From: an uncultured Saprospiraceae bacterium
Lineage (GTDB): Bacteria > Bacteroidota > Bacteroidia > Chitinophagales > Saprospiraceae
Direction of reading: 5' to 3'
Assembly (NCBI GenBank): GCA_937921775.1
Contig: CAKZUK010000070.1
Location: 1 to 64,000, forward strand
DNA length: 64,000 nucleotides
Notes under the pieces: model-generated
What the model was told of the DNA's origin: nothing
What the model saw: the letters and a program-made list of their open reading frames with translations, nothing else
Databases searched by the model: none
Shown here: piece after piece, positions 44,466-52,751 of the stretch
Position numbering within the stretch: position 1 is the first letter of the stretch
How the letters are laid out: every line of letters starts with the position of its first letter
Translations under genes and position numbers: made by a program

Positions 44466-44501
44466 AAGAGCGCCAATAAAAATTAATTCATTGGCGCTCT
44501 T
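44466..44501 (-). terminator. Hairpin after the haloperoxidase gene
   Basis: AAGAGCGCCAAT (44466-44477) pairs with ATTGGCGCTCTT (44490-44501), twelve perfect pairs around a twelve-base AT loop, 28 bases past the minus-strand stop. It has no clear T-run on the minus side but CTTTTAGC on the plus side. Confidence 0.7.
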
Positions 44502-44528
44502 CTTTTAGCTTGAAAAACTAAAGCTTTT

Positions 44529-47500
44529 TTACATTTTTACGATACGCTTTGTCGCAACCAACTGTTGGTCAATATCTCTAAATAACAAGAAATAAACTCC
44601 TTGCGGAAATTCATCAAATGCAACATTTGCACGTTTTTCCTGAAACTTAAGCAACATCCCTTCTCTCAAAACTTTTCCTTCAGAGCTGAGAATGCTAAGA
44701 TACCTATCGTCATTGTCATCAGCTTCAATACTAAGTTGGTCAAGCACCGGATTCGGATAAACGTTGATCTGATTCATTTCTTCTAAATCAATCACACCTA
44801 CCATCAAATCCTCACCATCGCAATCCTCGTCAATATCATTATTGATCACCTCAGTAGCTGCTGGGTTGATCGCAAAATTTGCATCGTCACAATCCGTACT
44901 ATCTATCACAAAACCTACGATAGGCGTTTCCCAACAGGTCACAATAAAAGAATCAGTTGTTCCATAAGAGTCTTCATCTTCATCGAGATAATAAGTGTAT
45001 AAGTCCAGACCATCGTCAATCTCATCGTTACAGTTATTATCGATCCCATCGCAGGTTTCTGTAGCATCTGGATTGATCGCATCGTTATTGTCATTGCAGT
45101 CTAAATCATTGTCAACATAACCTACGATTGGTGTATCCTGGCAAGTATCAACCATCATATTTGCATCACCAAAACCATCATTATCTGCATCAAGGAAGTA
45201 AGTAAAGATAGGAAGACTATCATTGATCATTTGATCACAATCATTATCAAGTTCATCACAGATTTCTAATGCTGCTGGGTTGATCAAAGAATCTTGATCA
45301 TTGCAATCCCAAGAGTTGACAACGTATCCTGTAATCGGAGTATTTTGACAGGTATCTTTTGAAAAATTAATGTCTCCAAAACCATCACTATCTCCATCTA
45401 AATAATAGGTAAACAATGTCAAGCTATCATCAACCATAAGGTCACAATCATTGTCAATACCATCACAAATTTCCAACACCCCAGGATTGATTAAAGAGTC
45501 TTGATCGTTGCAATCCCAATCATTAGCTACGTAGCCAGTAAGTGGAAAAGCTTGGCAAGTATCTGCTGAAATATTTACATTACCATAGCCATCATTATCG
45601 GCATCTAGGTAATACGTATATATTGTTAGTCCATCATCAATTTGATTATTGCAATCATTATCTTTCCCATCACACAACTCCGGAGCACCAGGATAGATAG
45701 TAGCATCGTTGTCATCACAATCAGCATAGTTATAATAGCCATCCTGATCAAGATCCCTATAAAAATAATCCTCCGCAAGATTGAATGCATCAACACCAAT
45801 TTCTATTCCCATCAAACGGCCTGGAATATCATCTGCAGGAGGATGAATACCTCCCCAAATTCGAGATAAGCTACATTGGTCCGAAGCATCTCGATAAGTT
45901 GCCCATTGCAAAGTTACATCAACAGAAGGCCCATTTTCAAATACAAGAAAATCATTTTGTGGTGCACTAAACTCGCCCATTCCTCCAGGGAAATATTCGT
46001 CACCTGTCAGCATCGTCAATACTTCAGCTGCAGCACGAGAGTAAGTTGAGTGACCTGATACGTAGCCCGCAAAAGGTGGCGTTACAAAAGAAGGTCTTTG
46101 ATAAGGCCACCAGCTTTCTGCTAGTATCCAATCTACTCCTGCAACCTGAGTCGTAGGATCAGTAATATACTCATGTCCTCTCCAAGCAAAGACTTTTATT
46201 TTTCCAACATTTTCATCAGCTGTTCCTGCTAAGAGATCACCTGTTTCAACCAATTCAATAAAACCTGGAATTAATTGAATTCCTCCTGGATGGTAAGACA
46301 TCAAAGTATCAGAAGAAGACTGACCAAGACCAGCCATATATCGAATCGCTGAGATTGGTCTTAAGTAGTCATACCAACCCTTGATTCCCCAAGCAGTGAT
46401 AGCCGAGTCATGCATCGCACCACCTAGTGCAAAGTATCCTTTTATATCCCATTCTAAACTATCCAAAATGGCTCCTTGTCCGTTGAACTGTCGAACTATA
46501 AGTGGATTGTCATTGACATAATTTAAAATGGTGTACCAGTGTCCTGGGGGTGTTTCTGAGTCAGGGCCATCTGCCCAAAATTCTGCTAATACACGTGCGT
46601 AATCTGCACGAGGTACCATTTGTGGCTGATATGCTTGTCCAGTGACTGGATTCATTGCTCGCCCAGGGCTAGTATCTCCTCCATCTATTAGATTATAAAA
46701 GTTAGGATATTCAGCAATCGTAGTTGGATAGGATTGAACATTTCCGATGGATGCAGGAGAAATATCCCACATCGTTTGATCGTCAAAATCAAGATGAGAT
46801 GACCAAATAGAAACTAATGAGAAGCCCCAAATATACTCATCCATAGTGGTAGCCGTAGCTGAAGTATCATACAATGGCGGCATTCCTGGGTCATGATAAA
46901 CTTGATAATCAAATAAGTCTCGCTCATAAACAGTCAAATCATCAGCTTGCAAAGCAAAGTTAGAAACCTGCCCCCATTCTGGACTTAAAAATTCAGGCGT
47001 ATTAAAAGGAATTTCATTACCAGATTGATCAATAAAGACTTCCAAAGTAAGTGGCTGCCAGCGGTTAGGATCTATCATGTCTGGGTTGCCAGGAAATTCC
47101 GTTACTAAAGGGTCATTGACCGGTTGGTAAAATTGATTAATGTATGCGTTTTCTTCGTTTGAGTTGTCTTGAGCACCAAAGTCAATGATACAGTTTCCAA
47201 TATAATTTCCAAGTGCTGCCGGGTTTCCAGTAGAATAATCAGTACCCGAAAAATACGGCTGAAAACCCAGACTTACCATTTGGCCGTAAGCTTGATTTTG
47301 TATAGCAAAGGAGTTGGGTGAATCTTGAAATCGGTGAATGATAACTCGAAGAATGGCGTAACTGATGGCTTCCTCCCTTGCAGCATCCAAGTCTTCGCTA
47401 GTTGTAAAGCCATCAAAGGGACAGTTAAATCCATCAACTGTTTGGCCTAAAAAGTACGGATCTGCTATTGAGTCAAAAACAGCCCAAGCATCGTACATCG

Positions 47501-47672
47501 CCGCTGAAGAGTGAAAGAGGTTTCGAGCATGAACAGTAGGTCTAGCGAAATCATTTCGAATTCCAAAAAGAACCACTTCATTCCATTCTCTGGCAACTGA
47601 ATGCTGCGCGCTGAGAACAGAAATATTTGCGAATAGTAGTATTAAAACTAAGCGTGTATAGTTTAAATTCAT
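44529..47672 (-). CDS. Vanadium-dependent haloperoxidase-like protein fused to MopE repeats, T9SS tail
   Basis: A 1047-residue secreted protein. Signal peptide (1-22, SAQHS); a vanadium haloperoxidase/PAP2 catalytic region (about 25-630) with vanadate-site motifs GYVSGHSTYSRAAAEVL (about 537) and SRIWGGIHPPADDIPG (about 600); five Asp/Cys-rich MopE-type metal-binding units (about 640-950, with CDGKDNDCNNQIDDG, CDGIDNDCDLMVDDS, CDELDNDCDQMINDS, CDGIDNNCNDEIDDG and a Cys-poor last unit DIDEDCDGED); a T9SS type A domain (about 965-1047, YPNPVLDQLSIEADD). Haloperoxidases use vanadate and peroxide to oxidise halides; bromide or iodide oxidation is possible in a marine host. The Lys and Arg partners of the vanadate site were not pinned. 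Confidence 0.9.
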   Translation of the reverse strand: MNLNYTRLVLILLFANISVLSAQHSVAREWNEVVLFGIRNDFARPTVHARNLFHSSAAMYDAWAVFDSIADPYFLGQTVDGFNCPFDGFTTSEDLDAAREEAISYAILRVIIHRFQDSPNSFAIQNQAYGQMVSLGFQPYFSGTDYSTGNPAALGNYIGNCIIDFGAQDNSNEENAYINQFYQPVNDPLVTEFPGNPDMIDPNRWQPLTLEVFIDQSGNEIPFNTPEFLSPEWGQVSNFALQADDLTVYERDLFDYQVYHDPGMPPLYDTSATATTMDEYIWGFSLVSIWSSHLDFDDQTMWDISPASIGNVQSYPTTIAEYPNFYNLIDGGDTSPGRAMNPVTGQAYQPQMVPRADYARVLAEFWADGPDSETPPGHWYTILNYVNDNPLIVRQFNGQGAILDSLEWDIKGYFALGGAMHDSAITAWGIKGWYDYLRPISAIRYMAGLGQSSSDTLMSYHPGGIQLIPGFIELVETGDLLAGTADENVGKIKVFAWRGHEYITDPTTQVAGVDWILAESWWPYQRPSFVTPPFAGYVSGHSTYSRAAAEVLTMLTGDEYFPGGMGEFSAPQNDFLVFENGPSVDVTLQWATYRDASDQCSLSRIWGGIHPPADDIPGRLMGIEIGVDAFNLAEDYFYRDLDQDGYYNYADCDDNDATIYPGAPELCDGKDNDCNNQIDDGLTIYTYYLDADNDGYGNVNISADTCQAFPLTGYVANDWDCNDQDSLINPGVLEICDGIDNDCDLMVDDSLTLFTYYLDGDSDGFGDINFSKDTCQNTPITGYVVNSWDCNDQDSLINPAALEICDELDNDCDQMINDSLPIFTYFLDADNDGFGDANMMVDTCQDTPIVGYVDNDLDCNDNNDAINPDATETCDGIDNNCNDEIDDGLDLYTYYLDEDEDSYGTTDSFIVTCWETPIVGFVIDSTDCDDANFAINPAATEVINNDIDEDCDGEDLMVGVIDLEEMNQINVYPNPVLDQLSIEADDNDDRYLSILSSEGKVLREGMLLKFQEKRANVAFDEFPQGVYFLLFRDIDQQLVATKRIVKM
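44800..45750 (-). repeat. Five coding MopE repeat units of about 215-220 bases
   Basis: The MopE-type units recur about every 73 codons, with cysteine pairs at the start and end of each Asp-rich loop. Units three and two are the most alike. The fifth unit has lost the first cysteine and the surrounding CDG, so it probably binds metal less well. Confidence 0.7.
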
Positions 47673-47796
47673 GGGTCTAAGGTTTAGTATATGAGTCGGA
47701 GAATTCTCCTAATAAGTCAAATTCCCTTTGATAATTATTTTTGATTAAAAAGGTAGCTTGAAAGACAAAAATACCAAATAATTGGTAATTTTTCAT

Positions 47797-47935
47797 ATAA
47801 GTAGTCTAACGGAATTATTTAAATATTTCCTTTTAATGGTTTTGAAAAATTCCCACACTAATTCCCTACCGGTCAATCGTTTAGGAAATTGTTTAAAAAC
47901 CGGAAATATCTAAATAATTTGGTCCCGTTACTTAT
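47797..47935. repeat. 139-bp imperfect hairpin element
   Basis: The left arm (ATAAGTAGTCTAACGG, then AATTATTTAAATATTTCC) matches the reverse complement of the right arm (ATAAGTAACGGGACC, then AAATTATTTAGATATTTCC). Its outer ends recur, joined, at 18388-18422. It lies upstream of the haloperoxidase gene in a 349-base gap. Confidence 0.65.
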
Positions 47936-48021
47936 CATAGTGCTATCAATTTGAAGTTAGTTTAGAATAATAGTAGATCTGCTCTATTCTTTTGCTTAGA
48001 ATTCAATAAGATATAGGTGAA

Positions 48022-48417
48022 TTATTCAAAAAATGTACGATCAATTTGAGCTACAAAGTCTAGTTCTGCTAGCTGGATCAATACTTTTCGCCAATCTTTC
48101 TGATGCGTATCTCCCATGCAAAGCCATTGATCTTTGCTGCAAGCGATCCGCCCTCTACTCTTCTTCATAATCTTGAGTTTGGGATCAATTTTACGAACAA
48201 TTGCAGCTGATTTCTCATCTGCAGGAATACAGTATTCGTAATCTGTCGCAACTTTAGAGCCAGATTTAGTACCTAATCCATCTTCACCAATTTGCTCAAG
48301 ATCAAAGGTAATTTTGGGGGAATTTTGAGGAAGCGTAGTATTATTGCATTTTGCCGAAAGGCATAAAAGAGAAATAACAATAAAAAAGACGCCTAGCTTG
48401 CTAAATTGCTTTGTCAT
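48022..48417 (-). CDS. Hypothetical exported protein
   Basis: An unrecognised 131-residue protein with a hydrophobic N terminus (FFIVISLLCLSAKC). Cys24 is a possible lipidation residue, but the preceding Lys is atypical for a lipobox, so ordinary cleavage is equally possible. The mature protein is polar with three more cysteines (YCIPADE, IACSKDQWLC) and a C-terminal LIQLAELDFVAQIDRTFFE. The clustered cysteines suggest disulfides. It is followed upstream by a terminator-type hairpin, so it is independent of the next small gene. Confidence 0.65.
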   Translation of the reverse strand: MTKQFSKLGVFFIVISLLCLSAKCNNTTLPQNSPKITFDLEQIGEDGLGTKSGSKVATDYEYCIPADEKSAAIVRKIDPKLKIMKKSRGRIACSKDQWLCMGDTHQKDWRKVLIQLAELDFVAQIDRTFFE

Positions 48418-48446
48418 ATCGTTTTGAATTATGGCCCAAAATACAA

Positions 48447-48484
48447 AATCCCGAATTATGAATAGGTATTCAAAATTCGGGATT
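48447..48484 (-). terminator. Intrinsic terminator between two small genes
   Basis: AATCCCGAATT (48447-48457) pairs with AATTCGGGATT (48474-48484), with inner TGAATA/TATTCA also pairing. On the minus strand it is followed by TTGTATTTTGGG. It ends the transcript of the gene at 48522-48755. Confidence 0.75.
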
Positions 48485-48521
48485 GTTGTTAAGATTTTAT
48501 AATCTAGTAGATAAGACCTTA

Positions 48522-48755
48522 TTATTTTTCTGCCTTAGCCTTCTTTTCAATTTCCTTAGGCAGGTTATTTTCTTCAAATTTTTTGCCATTCCACTTACCA
48601 AGCCACTCAATCTGCTTTCCTACATCATTGTACTTATTGTAAATGTACAAAGCCGTGTCAGCCGTATCTCTTGATAATGTTATGTTGTTCGGAATAGAAT
48701 TGATAGTTAAATAATACTTACCAACTCCGTAGTCGAATTTCTTAGAACTCCTCAT
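48522..48755 (-). CDS. Small hypothetical protein
   Basis: A 77-residue protein with an aromatic, polar N-terminal part (FDYGVGKYYLTINSIPNN) and a Lys/Glu-rich C terminus (NLPKEIEKKAKAEK). No signal peptide or known motif. I chose ATG 48755; the longer frame from 48806 lacks any support. It looks like a real small gene because a strong terminator follows and coding bias is present, but nothing tells its role. Confidence 0.55.
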   Translation of the reverse strand: MRSSKKFDYGVGKYYLTINSIPNNITLSRDTADTALYIYNKYNDVGKQIEWLGKWNGKKFEENNLPKEIEKKAKAEK

Positions 48756-48897
48756 AATAAAATATAAATCTACGGTTGGGAAATCCGTAATTAAAAAATA
48801 ACACAATTGCCTTTTCCCTTAAGACAACATGAAAGGAACTTGGGTGCTCATTCGAGATGAGTCAATTCCCTATTTGATATAGCTAAGGAGAACCTAA

Positions 48898-49254
48898 CTA
48901 CAAGCTCTCAACTCTAGCTTTAAGGTTGTGTTGCTCTACAATCTTTTCAGTGAAAGCTTTAGAACCACGTGGTGCCAACAAATAAAGTCGACCACCTTTT
49001 ATTTCAGCCATTCGGCTTAATAATTTCCATTTTGAAACAATCTTTTGGACATCATCTGCTTTTTGAGCAATTTCAACATAGCACTTTGACGTAGAATGCA
49101 AACCAGTAATATCTGGAATTACATCATCTTCACCATCACCCGTACGGGTAAACTTAGAAGGCGTATCATAGTTTTCTGTGTTAGCCTTGATTGATTTGAT
49201 TCCCTTTTTCTTAGCCCAGGCAATAGCTGTTTCAAATAATTCAACGTTTTCCAT
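48898..49254 (-). CDS. Small hypothetical protein, possibly nuclease-like fold
   Basis: A 118-residue soluble protein with no signal peptide. The arrangement FETAIAWAKKKGIKSIKANTENYD, then PDITGLHSTSKCYVEIAQK, then a helix and GGRLYLLAPRGSKAFTEKIV is reminiscent of the alpha-beta core of restriction-endonuclease-like proteins (PD then E-x-x-x-K). The spacing of E and K is not the canonical E-x-K, so this is a weak guess. It stands alone upstream of the small gene at 48522. The start ATG 49254 (second Met) is preferred over 49260. Confidence 0.55.
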   Translation of the reverse strand: MENVELFETAIAWAKKKGIKSIKANTENYDTPSKFTRTGDGEDDVIPDITGLHSTSKCYVEIAQKADDVQKIVSKWKLLSRMAEIKGGRLYLLAPRGSKAFTEKIVEQHNLKARVESL

Positions 49255-49547
49255 ATGCAAGAATAATTTAATTAGTTCAAGATTTACAAATCTGAAAACA
49301 ATGTTAAAATAACGAATAATATTCGTTAATTCATAATATTCAGGTGAAATGAAGAAGAAAATTTGGCAAAGTCAACGAAAATGACAGGGCTTAGATAGGA
49401 TATGGCCTGACATCTGGGTTATTTGTGGTTTAAAGTTCGAAACTCATTCTCAATTTTCAACATATAATACAACGCATAAAACAGCTATTTTGTTTCCTAA
49501 ACCCTTGATTTATATTGATTTCTCATGATTTTGAGCTTCAAATTGTG

Positions 49548-50105
49548 CTAAATATTACGAATAACTTTACACGGATTTCCTGCAGCAAATACATTTGCTG
49601 GCACATCCTTTATGACTACACTTCCTGCACCAATGGTAGTATTGTTTCCTATTGTCACTCCTTGACATACAATTACACCTCCTCCAAACCAAACATTATT
49701 GCCAATTGTAATGGGAGATGCTAACTCTGGCCCTTTATTACGCTCTAGGGCATTAAGCGGATGATAGGCAGTATAAAGCTGTACGTTGGGACCAAACATT
49801 ACATTATTGCCAATGCGCACCTCTGCACAGTCGAGAATCGTTAGATTGAAATTGGAAAAGAAGTTTTCACCAATATGGATATGTGTCCCATAATCGCAGT
49901 AAATAGGAGCTAATACCTCAAACTTATCACCTGTACTTCCCAACAATTCCTTAATTATTGCATCTCCCCTTTCTCTATCCTCATAGGCTAGTTGGTTAAA
50001 TTGACGAAAAAGTTGCTTACAGCGCTTACGCATCTCCATCAATTGCGGATCGCCTGGCTTATACAATTCACCATCTAGCATTTTTTGTAAGTCTGTGTTT
50101 TGCAT
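49548..50105 (-). CDS. Maltose/galactoside O-acetyltransferase family protein
   Basis: A 185-residue cytoplasmic left-handed beta-helix acetyltransferase. An N-terminal mac domain (MLDGELYKPGDPQLMEMRKRCK, about 9-30) precedes hexapeptide repeats (IGNNVMFGPNVQLYT, ITIGNNVWFGGGVIVCQGVTIGNNTTIGAGSV). The catalytic His is in LYTAYHPLNA. The C terminus AAGNPCKVIRNI is standard. It acetylates the 6-hydroxyl of sugars, probably glucosides or galactosides, using acetyl-CoA. The actual acceptor is unknown; no sugar operon is adjacent. Confidence 0.92.
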   Translation of the reverse strand: MQNTDLQKMLDGELYKPGDPQLMEMRKRCKQLFRQFNQLAYEDRERGDAIIKELLGSTGDKFEVLAPIYCDYGTHIHIGENFFSNFNLTILDCAEVRIGNNVMFGPNVQLYTAYHPLNALERNKGPELASPITIGNNVWFGGGVIVCQGVTIGNNTTIGAGSVVIKDVPANVFAAGNPCKVIRNI

Positions 50106-50278
50106 ATGGAAGAGTTTTAAACTGAATTTTTCAACAATCGAAGAACCAAATTAATATAAAACGCCAATTTCTTCCACTTAGGGTAATTCAAATTGCAAAA
50201 AAACAATTTGAATAAATCCCCTATTCACAAATGCTTTGTAGTTTTGCAACCAATGAATAAACTATCTAAAAAATATAA

Positions 50279-51241
50279 ATGCCGCTCATAAAAAATTCAT
50301 CTTATCCTGGTCCTCCCTTTTATCAATTCAATAGTCATCTACAAACCATACTCCCTGCTCTAATCCGAAAAGTAAAGAGCTTCAAATATGAGCGTGAACG
50401 ATTTACCTTATCTGATGGTGATTTCCTAGATTTAGATTGGATTGATTCCAAAAGTAAAAACCTCGTTATTCTATCTCATGGACTTGAAGGAAACTCTGAT
50501 AGACACTACGTAAAAGGAATGGCCCAAACCTTTAAAAACAAAAAATGGGATGTACTCGCTTGGAACTGCCGCTCCTGCTCTGGTGAAATGAACCGCAAAA
50601 TGCGCATGTACAACCATGGTGAAATCGGTGACCTTAGCGAAGTAATCAATCATTCCCTAAAAAGAAAAAACTACGAAAAAGTTGTACTCATCGGCTTCAG
50701 CATGGGCGGTAATATCAACATGAAATATCTAGGTGTCAACGCAGACAATCTTCCTGAGCAAATCTATAAAGCGGTTTCATACTCTGCCCCGCTTGACTTG
50801 GTCAGCTCAGTGATAAAACTCGATCAACCAGAAGCTGCTTTTTACAAAAAGCGCTTTCTAAGAATGCTCGAGCCAAAAATCAAACTTAAATCAGAGCAAT
50901 TTCCCAATGCTATTGATTTTAGCAATTACAAGAAAATTGACAAGTGGGAAGACTTCGATAACTTCTTTACTGCTCCACTCAACGGTTATAAAGACGCACA
51001 AGATTTTTATAATCAAGGATCTTGCATTAACTACATCAGTAAAGTCAATATTCCAACATTGATCGTCAATGCCATCAACGATCCTATTTTGACACCCGAA
51101 TGTTTTCCATATGAGTTTTGCGAAAAGCATCCTTATCTCTACCTCGAAACACCTCCGAAAGGTGGCCATGTTGGCTTTACCATGCCACGTGAGTTGAAAT
51201 CTTGGGCTGAGTATCGGGCTCTTGAATTTATTGCTAGTTAG
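50279..51241 (+). CDS. YheT family alpha/beta hydrolase
   Basis: A 320-residue alpha/beta hydrolase. The nucleophile elbow is GFSMGGNINMKYLG (Ser about residue 141), the acid in NAINDPILTPE (about 267) and the base in GGHVGFTMP (His about 297). The oxyanion region LSHGLEGNSDRHYVKG (about 65-80) and CRSCSGEMNRKMRMYNHGE are typical of the YheT branch. These act on lipid or aryl esters in the cytoplasm or at the membrane; function in this phylum is not settled. A -7 like box TAGTTTTG lies at 50239-50246. Confidence 0.88.
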   Translation: MPLIKNSSYPGPPFYQFNSHLQTILPALIRKVKSFKYERERFTLSDGDFLDLDWIDSKSKNLVILSHGLEGNSDRHYVKGMAQTFKNKKWDVLAWNCRSCSGEMNRKMRMYNHGEIGDLSEVINHSLKRKNYEKVVLIGFSMGGNINMKYLGVNADNLPEQIYKAVSYSAPLDLVSSVIKLDQPEAAFYKKRFLRMLEPKIKLKSEQFPNAIDFSNYKKIDKWEDFDNFFTAPLNGYKDAQDFYNQGSCINYISKVNIPTLIVNAINDPILTPECFPYEFCEKHPYLYLETPPKGGHVGFTMPRELKSWAEYRALEFIAS

Positions 51242-51254
51242 TTTCCCTTGAGCA

Positions 51255-51400
51255 GGGATGAGAACACGGATTGAACGGATAGAACAGATGAGAGCGGATT
51301 TTCTTCTTTTATCGCAGGCTGGCTTTCATCTCAATTCATTACATTCACGTAAAAAATCGGTCTTAATCCGCTCAATCAGTTAGATCCGTGTTTCCATCCC
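51255..51400. repeat. 146-bp imperfect hairpin element
   Basis: GGGATG...ACACGGAT...GAGCGGATT on the left is complementary to AATCCGCT...ATCCGTGTTTCCATCCC on the right. It lies between the YheT and sbcD genes. A fragment GGGAATGAGACAGGGATTTGACG near 58150 resembles its left end. No reading frame. One of several long palindromes in the window. Confidence 0.65.
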
Positions 51401-51478
51401 CTCTTCAGACAAAAAACTAGGGCAGCAAAGACGGCTAAATCATAAATTTTACCTTCTTTTACAGAAAATAACACACAA

Positions 51479-52621
51479 TTGAAGATACTCCACTTTTCAG
51501 ATACACATTTGGGTTACAGTGAACTAGACAAAATTGGTAGCAGCGGAATCAATCTCCGTGAGCAGGATTTTTACGATTCTTTCACGCATGTTATTGATGA
51601 AGCCTTGCGTATCAAGCCTGATGTCATTATTCATTCAGGCGATTTTTTTCATCGCCCCTCCCCTGCCAATCGACCTATGATTTTTGCTTTGGAGCAATTG
51701 ATTCGAATTTCAGAAGCAGGGATCCCATTCGTTGTGATTGCAGGAAATCACGAAACGCCAAAAACGGTTTATACTAGCCCTATTTTGAAAGCCTTTCGAA
51801 CCATCAAAGGCGTGCATCCTATCTTTTCTCAGTTTTATGAAACGATTGAAATTGGAGATTTAGTAGTACATGGATTGCCACACATTAATGATGATAAAGT
51901 TCTGCGAGAAGAGATGGACAAGATCAATCCGGTAGAAGATAAATTCAACATTATGATGCTACATACTTCCATCGGCAAAGAATACTTAATGGAGGAATAT
52001 GGGGAGCAACTATATCCAAAAGAACGACTGGAATTACTTGACAAATTCGATTATGTAGCACTGGGACATTGGCATAATTTTCAAAAAATATCTAAGCTCA
52101 AGAATGGTTGGTATTCCGGTTCAACCGAACGAATGAGCGATACCGAGGCTGGCAAAGACAAAGGTTACTGCATCCTTAATTTAGAGAAAGGAAAGGTTTG
52201 CGAACCAGCGTTTTTTCCGATTCAAGCACGTGAATGGTTTCGATTAGACATTAAGAAATGTAATGACAAAGAATTAGAAAACATTGAGCTAGAGCTAAAA
52301 GAATTTATTGCAAAAACGGATATTAAAGATGCGCTTTTGAGCATTTACTTTCAGGATATAAAAGTCTCGCAATCCATCCAGTTGACCAACCGACATATTC
52401 ACGAAATGATGCCAGGAGCTGCGCATATTCACGTCAAACGAAAGTTTAAAGATGACTATGATAATTCTATTGGAATGCAACAGCAAACGGAAAGCTTGGA
52501 TGACTTGCTTACCAATTTTATAGGAGATGAATATCCAGATGAGACGATTGCGAAACCATTGATTAAAAAAGCGAAATTCTATTTTGACTTGTTTGAGTCT
52601 GGGGAGTATCGGAACCGGTAG
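51479..52621 (+). CDS. sbcD: SbcD-type exonuclease subunit (Mre11 family)
   Basis: A 380-residue metallophosphoesterase with the manganese-site motifs in order: SDTHLGY (7-13), HSGDFFHR (about 56-63), AGNHETPK (about 95-102), LHTSIGKEY (about 163-171) and LGHWHNF (about 195-201). It starts at TTG 51479 and the family N terminus MKILHFSDTHLG follows immediately, so the weak start is real. It forms the SbcCD nuclease with the downstream gene, cutting DNA ends, hairpins and protein-blocked breaks. The 130-base gap to sbcC holds another repeat fragment. Confidence 0.95.
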   Translation: MKILHFSDTHLGYSELDKIGSSGINLREQDFYDSFTHVIDEALRIKPDVIIHSGDFFHRPSPANRPMIFALEQLIRISEAGIPFVVIAGNHETPKTVYTSPILKAFRTIKGVHPIFSQFYETIEIGDLVVHGLPHINDDKVLREEMDKINPVEDKFNIMMLHTSIGKEYLMEEYGEQLYPKERLELLDKFDYVALGHWHNFQKISKLKNGWYSGSTERMSDTEAGKDKGYCILNLEKGKVCEPAFFPIQAREWFRLDIKKCNDKELENIELELKEFIAKTDIKDALLSIYFQDIKVSQSIQLTNRHIHEMMPGAAHIHVKRKFKDDYDNSIGMQQQTESLDDLLTNFIGDEYPDETIAKPLIKKAKFYFDLFESGEYRNR

Positions 52622-52659
52622 CTCGGTAATCAAAATCAAAATGGCAATCAAAATTTCAA

Positions 52660-52730
52660 TTTTCCCTCTTACGTGAATATACGATCGCGGGAAACTTCGG
52701 ACTTCCGTCTTCGGTCTTCCGACTTTTTTA
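52660..52730. repeat. GGAAACTTC-type repeat fragment between sbcD and sbcC
   Basis: Contains TACGTGAATATACGATCGCGGGAAACTTCGGACTTCCG-like sequence broken by small changes. It resembles 56286-56371 (TTTTTACGATATTGGGAAACTTCCGACTTCC) and 26385-26454. A half of the dispersed GGAAGTT family. No reading frame. Confidence 0.45.
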
Positions 52731-52751
52731 AAAAACTAAACTACAAGCACC

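Noticed and set aside
48898-49254. Restriction-endonuclease-like function
   Set aside because: PD and E are present but the E-x-K spacing is wrong and no methyltransferase is adjacent; kept only as a weak remark.
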